Positions 13,113 through 18,660 of a stretch of 18,660 bases of DNA are shown here, piece by piece. Where the stretch lies: the NCBI GenBank assembly GCA_947073895.1, contig CAMTNN010000012.1:1-18660 (forward strand), in the 5' to 3' direction. The stretch's first letter is position 1; every line of letters starts with the position of its first letter. The translations under genes and the position numbers were made by a program. The notes under the pieces were generated by a model, which was not told the DNA's origin, did not search any database, and saw only the letters and a list, made by a program, of their open reading frames with translations. Source of the stretch: an uncultured cyanobacterium (lineage in GTDB: Bacteria; Cyanobacteriota; Vampirovibrionia; Gastranaerophilales; Gastranaerophilaceae).

Positions 13113-14883
13113 CTGCTAAACTTTTTTCTGCCGTAGCTGTTGGATAGGATATAGACATTCTAATATCACATTTTGGTGCTAAGAATTGATATATGCATTT
13201 TGAAGCCTGAGTTTGGTTATTATAACTGTGATTTAAAGCATCTTTTATTGCAGTAAACGGATTTGAGGAATTTCTAAGCATACACATTAATGCTTGAGGC
13301 ATATCCTTAACGATTGTTGCAACATCTATGGTTTTTCCGGATAGTGAAGCTGCTTCGTTAATGCCAGTATAGAACTGCATTTGAGCTTTTAGTGCTGTTG
13401 CTGTTTCAGGATTAATATTCAATCCGTGTTTTTCAAGGATTGATTGCATTGTTCTTGTAATTTTATCAACATCTGTTATATTTGCTTTTTGTTGGAATAC
13501 AAGTTTTTGAATATCTTTTGCAATTTCGTCAATAAGAGCTCTTTCGTGATTTCCAGCTGCAAGAAGTTTTGAACCTTCGTGCATAATTCCCTCATTATTG
13601 CGGCATTGTTTTACAAAGTATTCAGCTAAACCCTTCGAATTACCTACAAAATAGTTTGCCAGAAACGAAATATCTTCAATAATTTTTTCTTTTCCTCTTA
13701 AGACACAGTTACCTGTATCAATAAATATAGGGGTTAAAACACCGTCAATTTCCGATATAAAATAATTTCCTGTATGCGGATCTCCGTGCATAATTGATGT
13801 TCCGCCTGATTTCATAAACATAAACTGCTCATCAAAAGCTTTTGTTACAGTTGTAGGGAGTTCTGAAATCACTCTTTCAGGGTTTTGTAACCATTGATTT
13901 GCTTCTATTTCTTTTGCATAAGTTTTAAAATATTTTGCAGGGTCGCGCTTGTATTCTTCAAGCATTTTTATTAAATCTTCCATTGAAATACCCTGTGCTT
14001 TTTCCATTAGAATACAGCTTCCGTCTTCAGACATTCGGGTTATATCTGCAACTCTATATCGTTTAGCGCCTTTTTGAAGTTCTTTGTTATACTTGAATTC
14101 TGCTGTGAAATCTAGTTCCATACGCCAGTCTTTGTATAGGTTTTGGAGCATTTTTATTTGAGATTCTGCCGTTGCTTCGTTTGGTGCAAATTCATAGATT
14201 AGACGTGCATAGATTTGTTCTTCCATTTCTAATTGTTTTGCATCAACATTTTGCTTAATCATTTTGACAATGATTTCTTCTCCGTTTGTTGTTCTGGCAA
14301 GATATGCTTCTCCGACTGTACCAGCTTTTAATGGTTTTATTAATTCGATTTCCGGCTTTACAAGGGCTCCTTCTTCTACATTGCCAATTAATTTTTGTTT
14401 AGAAGAAAATGCTCTGTTTACAATATCTTGAGCTTCGCTAAGTGTTCTGCTGAAAGGGTTGTTGCTTCTTGTTTGTTTTATTGCTTCCTGAATCTCTGGC
14501 GAAAATTTGCTCATCATTTCTGCATCGGAAGAAATAATTTGTGCGAATTTTGATGGGCCTACACCGCCTTTTTGCAGCATAAATAAAGTAATTTCTTCCA
14601 TTGAAAGATTTTTTGGCATTGTTTCTAATAATTTATTCTTTGCTGCATATTCTTTAAGAAGTGCTTGGAAGCTTTTATCATCCAGTATATGAGAAATTGC
14701 AGAAGGTGCCTTCTTTGAAAAACCTGCTTTATATATATCAAGCATTTGAGAATTACCGGAAGGAAGTCCTCTAAATTCAAACTGCATTTCGACTTTAGCT
14801 TCGCGCATACCTCTAAGAATACGCTTGCCGACTCCGGTGTGTTCACCAATGAACAATAGACTTTTTCTTAATGCTCCAATCAT
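13105..14883 (-). CDS. Divergent AarF/ABC1/UbiB-family kinase-like protein
   Basis: UbiB-family proteins are atypical kinases, often linked to quinone or other lipid metabolism. In this 592-residue protein the family's KxGQ segment is recognisable but changed (GPSKFAQ, 109-115, with Ala instead of Gly). The alanine-rich nucleotide loop reads KAGTVGEAY (186-194), the nucleotide lysine is Lys207 in EEIIVKMIK, MELDFTAE matches 255-262, the catalytic loop is HGDPHTGN (366-373), and the metal-binding DFG is DTG (389-391). Lys and both Asp residues are present, so ATP binding is plausible, but three family hallmarks are altered. The C-terminal 190 residues are helical without known motifs; no clear membrane span is seen. 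GGGGA precedes the ATG. It follows the helical 14940-15479 protein by 56 bases on the same strand. Ubiquinone genes are absent from the window. Confidence 0.75.
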   Translation of the reverse strand: MIGALRKSLLFIGEHTGVGKRILRGMREAKVEMQFEFRGLPSGNSQMLDIYKAGFSKKAPSAISHILDDKSFQALLKEYAAKNKLLETMPKNLSMEEITLFMLQKGGVGPSKFAQIISSDAEMMSKFSPEIQEAIKQTRSNNPFSRTLSEAQDIVNRAFSSKQKLIGNVEEGALVKPEIELIKPLKAGTVGEAYLARTTNGEEIIVKMIKQNVDAKQLEMEEQIYARLIYEFAPNEATAESQIKMLQNLYKDWRMELDFTAEFKYNKELQKGAKRYRVADITRMSEDGSCILMEKAQGISMEDLIKMLEEYKRDPAKYFKTYAKEIEANQWLQNPERVISELPTTVTKAFDEQFMFMKSGGTSIMHGDPHTGNYFISEIDGVLTPIFIDTGNCVLRGKEKIIEDISFLANYFVGNSKGLAEYFVKQCRNNEGIMHEGSKLLAAGNHERALIDEIAKDIQKLVFQQKANITDVDKITRTMQSILEKHGLNINPETATALKAQMQFYTGINEAASLSGKTIDVATIVKDMPQALMCMLRNSSNPFTAIKDALNHSYNNQTQASKCIYQFLAPKCDIRMSISYPTATAEKSLAVI

Positions 14884-14939
14884 GTAATAATCCCCAATGT
14901 TATATATATAAAGTCATTAGGGGTAAAATAATTGCGTAT

Positions 14940-15479
14940 TTATTTTAAATGTAACAAATTTTTAATAAAATTTTTGATTTTTGCAAACATATTTTTGAAG
15001 TATCCGAAGAACCCTTTTTTTACTTTATTTTTTACGACTTCTTTTACGATTTCTTTTTCCAATCCGTCTCGTTCGGTTTCAACTGTTGCAATAGTTTCTT
15101 TTATAATATCTCTTGCTTTGTTAATAACTTCTTCCGGATTAACAGTCGGATTTTGTTCTGCTGTTTCCGCAACTTTTTGTGCGATAGGGTTGTCAGATTC
15201 TTTCATTGCTTCAAGTGTTTTTTTAGCTATTGAACCAAGCTCTCCTGTTACTTTATCTACCAAATCGGATGTTTTTTTAGGGCCTTCCTGTACGATTTCC
15301 ACAATTTCTCTGGCAGCAGTCTTTTTGAACTCATCAGGATGTGAAACAATATTACTAAGATGAGTAATTCCATCTTGAATTCCCTCTTTTGCAAGGCCTT
15401 GTAAGTTTGTTAATTCAGGGTTGATTTTGTTTACTAAGCCTGCTATATCAGGTTTTTTAGGTAGAAATGGAGGTATCAT
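14940..15479 (-). CDS. Hypothetical helical protein with amphipathic C-terminus
   Basis: No family is recognised. After a Pro-rich start (MIPPFLPKKPD) the 179-residue protein is almost entirely charged helix: repeated Glu/Lys/Ala/Ile/Val segments such as REIVEIVQEGPKKTSDLVDK and ARDIIKETIATVETERDG. It ends in a basic aromatic amphipathic helix (about 154-179, KKGFFGYFKNMFAKIKNFIK). The pattern resembles phasins, apolipoproteins and other proteins that lie on membrane or lipid surfaces; that is an impression from composition. AAGGA about 8 bases upstream supports the ATG. It lies between mutL (69 bases) and the AarF-like kinase (56 bases) on one strand. The opposite strand also has an open frame, but it is Ser/Phe-rich low-complexity antisense without a ribosome binding site. 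Confidence 0.72.
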   Translation of the reverse strand: MIPPFLPKKPDIAGLVNKINPELTNLQGLAKEGIQDGITHLSNIVSHPDEFKKTAAREIVEIVQEGPKKTSDLVDKVTGELGSIAKKTLEAMKESDNPIAQKVAETAEQNPTVNPEEVINKARDIIKETIATVETERDGLEKEIVKEVVKNKVKKGFFGYFKNMFAKIKNFIKNLLHLK

Positions 15480-15548
15480 ATAAATAATCCTTTTTTTGTT
15501 ATATCTATCTAAAACCTGTAAAAAAACTTTTTGCTATTTTATTTACCC

Positions 15549-17336
15549 CTATTTGTTTCTTTGGAAAAATTTTGCAATATCTCTGTGTTCAAAGAATTTT
15601 GAAACAGGTCTTCCGTGAGGACAAGTTTCAGGGTTTTCACATTTGCGCCAGTTGCGGATTATTTCTTCCATTTGATACTGGTTTAAGTATGTGTTGGCTT
15701 TTACTGCTGCTTTGCAGGAAGTTGTGATTAATATTTTTTCTTCAATATTGTCAATATCACCGGATATGTTTTCTAAAATATCCGCTAAAATTTCTTTTGG
15801 AGCTACTTTAGAAATCATTTGAGGTACTTTTTTGAAAATAACTTCCGTATCCGAAAGAAAATCTATCTCGTATCCAAATTGGAGCAGTTTTTCTTTATTG
15901 CTTTCTAAGAGAGTTTTATCAGAAGGTGAAACTTCTAAAACATCTGAGATGAATAAAAGCTGACAGTCAATATTTTTAGTTTTTTTTAATGTTTCGTAGA
16001 TGTAACGTTCTTCTGCAATGTGTTGGTCAACAATTTCCAGTCCATTTTCTTTTTCTATCAGAATGTAGGTTTTTTTGTATTGACCTATAATGACATCTTC
16101 CTGCTTGAATTCAGGTTCTGATACAACTTTTGTCTGTACAGGAGCAGGAGTATTTTCTTTAACTATTTGAAGCTTCGGTCTGTTTTGATTTTTAGGTCGA
16201 AGGTCTTCTTCAAAATTTTTGGTGAAAATATCTGAAATTGATTCTGTTGCAGGAACATAAGTTTCGTATTCAGCAGTTGCTGCTTCTTCTGCTTTTTGAG
16301 TAACAAATTCTTCTATAAAAATCGGTTCTTTTTCTTTCGCTGTTTCAATAACAGAACGTAATGCATCATTAATTGAGGCTTGGATAAAATTAAAAATCTG
16401 GTTAGGATTTTTATAACGCACTTCTTTTTTTGTAGGGTGAACGTTAACATCAACATCAGCAGGTGGTATTTCAAGATTAAGCACAATAAACGGATATCGT
16501 GAACTTCCTGTAAGATTTTTGTATACCATATCAATGGATTTTTGGAATACCGGGCATTTTACTGCGCGTGAGTTAACATACATATAGTAATCTTTTTTGC
16601 TTGCTCTGGTATAATCAGGAGTACTTACAAAACCTGATATTTTTAAATCTGCAAGTTTATCTGTTTTGAGAACAGGTTTAAGATTAGATACAACATCATT
16701 TGAGAACAATTCTTTGATTGTTTGTATTTGTTCGTTTTGGGCTGTTGTTTTAACCGCTGTTTTGCCGTTAAATTTCAGTTCAAACGAGATTTCGGGATGA
16801 ACAAGTGCGATTGTTTGAATATATTCATTAATGTATGCAAATTCTGTTTTTGCGCTTTTTAAAAACTTTAATCTTGCAGGCAGATTGTAGAATAAATCAC
16901 GGATTTCCATAATCGTTCCGACAGCGCAGCCTGTAGGTGTTTGTTTAACTTCCGAATTTTGACATTCAACTTTTGTGCCGTTATCGAATTCTGCAGTTCT
17001 TGTGATACAAGTAAGTTTTGATATTGAAATTATACTTGCTAAGGCTTCGCCTCTGAATCCCATAGTTCTAATGTCGAATAAATCTTCGCCTGTTTGTATT
17101 TTGCTGGTTGCGTGTTTTGAGAATGCTAACAAAATATCATCGGGATGAATTCCCGACCCGTTATCTGCTATTCTTAAATCACGGCATTCATTGGAAACTT
17201 CGACGCTGATTTTTGTTGCACCGGCGTCAACAGAGTTTTCTACCAGTTCTTTTACAACAGAATAAGGTCTTTCAATTACTTCCCCTGCTGCAATCTGATT
17301 TATTACGTGTTTTGATAGCTGAACTATTCTCCCCAT
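15549..17336 (-). CDS. mutL: DNA mismatch repair protein MutL, endonuclease type
   Basis: MutL couples MutS mismatch recognition to strand incision. The 595 residues show the GHKL ATPase (LVENSVDAGA 31-40, DNGSGI 58-63, GFRGEAL 93-99), the transducer domain ending at VDVNVHPTKKEVR (295-307), a Pro/Glu-rich linker (about 340-420) and a C-terminal endonuclease domain. The nicking site is present: DQHIAEERYIYE (437-448) fits DQHxAxxExxxE with Ile for Ala and Glu for His, together with SCKAAVKA (540-547) and CPHGRP (572-577). This marks a MutH-independent system. No Shine-Dalgarno precedes the ATG; a TATACT ends 6 bases upstream, so the mRNA may be leaderless. It is the first of three same-strand genes and is divergent from the dehydratase activase-related gene. 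Confidence 0.96.
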   Translation of the reverse strand: MGRIVQLSKHVINQIAAGEVIERPYSVVKELVENSVDAGATKISVEVSNECRDLRIADNGSGIHPDDILLAFSKHATSKIQTGEDLFDIRTMGFRGEALASIISISKLTCITRTAEFDNGTKVECQNSEVKQTPTGCAVGTIMEIRDLFYNLPARLKFLKSAKTEFAYINEYIQTIALVHPEISFELKFNGKTAVKTTAQNEQIQTIKELFSNDVVSNLKPVLKTDKLADLKISGFVSTPDYTRASKKDYYMYVNSRAVKCPVFQKSIDMVYKNLTGSSRYPFIVLNLEIPPADVDVNVHPTKKEVRYKNPNQIFNFIQASINDALRSVIETAKEKEPIFIEEFVTQKAEEAATAEYETYVPATESISDIFTKNFEEDLRPKNQNRPKLQIVKENTPAPVQTKVVSEPEFKQEDVIIGQYKKTYILIEKENGLEIVDQHIAEERYIYETLKKTKNIDCQLLFISDVLEVSPSDKTLLESNKEKLLQFGYEIDFLSDTEVIFKKVPQMISKVAPKEILADILENISGDIDNIEEKILITTSCKAAVKANTYLNQYQMEEIIRNWRKCENPETCPHGRPVSKFFEHRDIAKFFQRNK

Positions 17337-17342
17337 AATTTA

Positions 17343-17348
17343 AGTATA
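17343..17348 (-). promoter_or_regulatory. Candidate -10 box placing mutL transcription at its ATG
   Basis: The minus strand reads TATACT (17343-17348) with only six bases, TAAATT, between it and the mutL ATG. A typical start site 6-7 bases past the -10 would coincide with the first codon. No other ribosome binding site is visible. The -35 region is pure A/T and not convincing. Confidence 0.4.
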
Positions 17349-17368
17349 CAATAAAAATTTTTTAGTAT

Positions 17369-17374
17369 TATAAT
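17369..17374 (+). promoter_or_regulatory. Candidate -10 box of the 17406 gene
   Basis: A perfect TATAAT at 17369-17374, with TATACA at 17345-17350 as a poor -35 at 18 bases. It would give a leader of about 25 bases containing AGAGG at 17393-17397. Note that the TATACA overlaps the mutL -10 on the other strand. Confidence 0.4.
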
Positions 17375-17405
17375 AATGTTATATTAATTTACAGAGGAAG
17401 TATAA

Positions 17406-18533
17406 ATGGCAAAGGGTAAAAAAGTTAAGGTAACGTTTCCTCATATGGGAACAATTTCAATTGCGTGGGCGTCAGCATTAAGGAAAATAGGTGTAGAACC
17501 GTTTGTTCCTCCTTATACAAGCAAAAAAACGCTATCACTTGGGACAAAGAATTCACCGGAAGCTATTTGCCTTCCTTATAAACTCATTCTGGGTAATTTT
17601 ATTGAAGCGATTGAAGGCGGAACTGACTATGTTGCTATGATTACTTCACCGGGAATTTGCAGACTTGGTGAATATGGAAACAATATTTATAACACACTTA
17701 AAGATTTAGGTTACAAAACAAACTATATTGAACTCTCTCTTTATGATGGTATCAGAGGATTGTATAAGTTTTTAACCGAAATTTCAGGAAAAAATGACCC
17801 GATTTTGATTATGCGCACCATTAATATACTGATGCGTAAAATTTTTGCAATTGACGATTTAGATACTGCTCTTTCTTATTATAGAGCACGTGAAATCAAA
17901 TTCGGTGACGCTGAAAAAAATTATAAAAAAGCTTTAAAAATGATTGATAAAGCAGGCAATACTAAGGATTTAAAGAAAGCTTACGAACTTGCGCTTAAAG
18001 AAATTGAAAAAACAGAAATCGACGAAAACAGAGAAGTTTTACATGTTGATTTAACAGGTGAAATTTTCCTTGTAAATGATGAATTCTCTAATCAGAATAT
18101 TGAACGTGAACTTGGCAGAATGGGAGTTCAGACAAGAAGAAGCCTTACAGTAGGAAGCTTTTTGAAAGATGCAATTATACCTAAAGCTTTCCAAAACAAA
18201 GAAACTCACCTTCAGAGAGCTGAAAAAATGGCAAAACCTTACTTGATGAGAGATATCGGCGGTGATGCTTTGGAATGTGTTTCTGACGTTGTATTTGCAG
18301 ATAAAAAAGGTAAAGACGGAATTATCCATATTTCTCCGTTTACCTGCATGCCGGAAATTATGTCTCAAAATATTTTCCCTACAATGCGAGGAGAACATGA
18401 GATTCCGATTTTGACCCTGATTATGGATGAGCAGACCGGTAAGGCTGGTTATATTACCCGTCTTGAGGCGTTTGTTGACTTAATGCGTCGTAAAAAACGT
18501 GCTAAAGAAAGTAAAAATAAGACAAGAATCTAG
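17406..18533 (+). CDS. Acyl-CoA dehydratase activase-related protein (COG3580/3581 type)
   Basis: The 375-residue protein reads like the half of the 2-hydroxyacyl-CoA dehydratase activase-related family that resembles the dehydratase (HgdB/BcrC-like, CoA protein activase group) and lacks the actin-like ATPase. Landmarks are VTFPHMGT (9-16), KNSPEAICLPYKL (48-60, Cys55), ITSPGICRLGEYG (79-91, Cys85), DLTGEIFLVNDEFSN (215-229), Cys291 in ALECVSDV, and HISPFTCMPEIMSQ (308-321, Cys314). In the family such cysteines are candidate ligands for an iron-sulfur cluster; the position of these four fits that but is not proof. The middle (about 150-210) is a charged helical insertion. AGAGG, 8 bases upstream, supports the ATG. 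The ATPase half (BadF/HgdC) is not in the window. Its stop overlaps the next convergent gene by 4 bases. The family's function is unknown. Confidence 0.72.
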   Translation: MAKGKKVKVTFPHMGTISIAWASALRKIGVEPFVPPYTSKKTLSLGTKNSPEAICLPYKLILGNFIEAIEGGTDYVAMITSPGICRLGEYGNNIYNTLKDLGYKTNYIELSLYDGIRGLYKFLTEISGKNDPILIMRTINILMRKIFAIDDLDTALSYYRAREIKFGDAEKNYKKALKMIDKAGNTKDLKKAYELALKEIEKTEIDENREVLHVDLTGEIFLVNDEFSNQNIERELGRMGVQTRRSLTVGSFLKDAIIPKAFQNKETHLQRAEKMAKPYLMRDIGGDALECVSDVVFADKKGKDGIIHISPFTCMPEIMSQNIFPTMRGEHEIPILTLIMDEQTGKAGYITRLEAFVDLMRRKKRAKESKNKTRI

Positions 18534-18660
18534 TCAATCCAATCAATACCGGTGCAATCTACAAGTCTTGTTTCTACAAAAAACTTATAGTAGTCTACGA
18601 GTTTTTCAAACTCATCCGGCTCCATTGTGAATTTTTTAGGAAGAAGATCTTCAAATAATC
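18530..18660 (-). CDS. 3' end of an unidentified minus-strand gene
   Basis: The minus strand is open from the window edge to a TAG at 18530-18532, giving 43 codons that continue beyond the window. The visible C-terminus is acidic and aromatic, containing LFEDLLPKKFTMEPDEFEKL, then VDYYKFFVETRLVDCTGIDWID. I do not recognise the family. The tail-to-tail arrangement with the preceding gene (stops overlapping by 4 bases), matching two other junctions here, supports its being real. Confidence 0.55.
   Translation of the reverse strand, partial: LFEDLLPKKFTMEPDEFEKLVDYYKFFVETRLVDCTGIDWID

Noticed and set aside
14932..15363. 143-codon open frame on the plus strand
   Set aside because: It is antisense to the 14940-15479 gene, Ser/Phe-rich low complexity, without a ribosome binding site; the minus-strand frame has AAGGA and a sensible helical product.
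18051..18398. 115-codon minus-strand frame inside the activase-related gene
   Set aside because: It is composition-driven antisense of a well-supported coding region, with no start signal.
1..18660. tRNA or rRNA genes, CRISPR arrays, insertion sequences, phage genes
   Set aside because: No cloverleaf, spaced repeat series, transposase motif or terminal inverted repeats were seen on reading both strands.

Overview
The window is about one third GC, densely packed and bacterial. The gene set fits a fermentative, non-photosynthetic relative of cyanobacteria such as gut Vampirovibrionia/Gastranaerophilales. Pointers are DapL-type lysine/peptidoglycan synthesis, a short GT35 glucan phosphorylase, an OadG-type sodium-pump subunit, an AarF/ABC1-type kinase and an endonuclease-type MutL. 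This placement is an inference from gene content; no rRNA or other marker is present. The first ~200 bases stand apart: by hand count they are about half GC and encode a piece of a Bacteroidales-like sialate O-acetylesterase that runs in frame into an unrelated phosphoesterase. An assembly or genomic chimera is the likeliest explanation.

Layout: (1) 1-991, the foreign-looking fragment and a membrane-anchored metallophosphoesterase. (2) 984-3804, agmatinase-family speB divergent from a strongly codon-biased glucan phosphorylase gene, with a duplicated sequence element between them. (3) 3803-4486, tcdA on the minus strand. (4) 4540-7679, a membrane/TPR-like orphan, then yebC-ybaB-recR and a membrane orphan. 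(5) 7741-7982, a 58-codon gene with its own promoter and a terminator shared with pgi. (6) 7985-9373, pgi. (7) 9513-10298, a small secreted protein, an OadG-like subunit and a 39-residue membrane microprotein. (8) 10300-12272, a minus-strand operon of a bifunctional-nuclease-family gene, a small membrane protein and dapL. (9) 12336-13112, nadK. (10) 13105-17336, mutL, a helical amphipathic protein and an AarF-like kinase on the minus strand. (11) 17406-18533, an acyl-CoA dehydratase activase-related protein, then the 3' end of a further minus-strand gene.

The genes cover carbon storage and glycolysis entry (GlgP, Pgi), polyamine/arginine and lysine metabolism (SpeB, DapL), NADP supply (NadK), tRNA modification (TcdA) and recombination/repair (RecR, YbaB, MutL). 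Three convergent gene pairs share hairpin terminators, and three others overlap at their stop codons with no terminator. No gene-free stretch exceeds 300 bases. I saw no tRNA, rRNA, CRISPR array, transposase or riboswitch.

The most notable signal is that the GlgP-like protein has serine where GT35 phosphorylases carry the PLP-binding lysine, although the rest of that motif is intact and the gene looks highly expressed. The other points of interest are the orphan OadG/microprotein pair, the atypical AarF-like kinase with its helical neighbour, and two genes (nadK, mutL) whose -10 boxes sit where a leaderless transcript would start.
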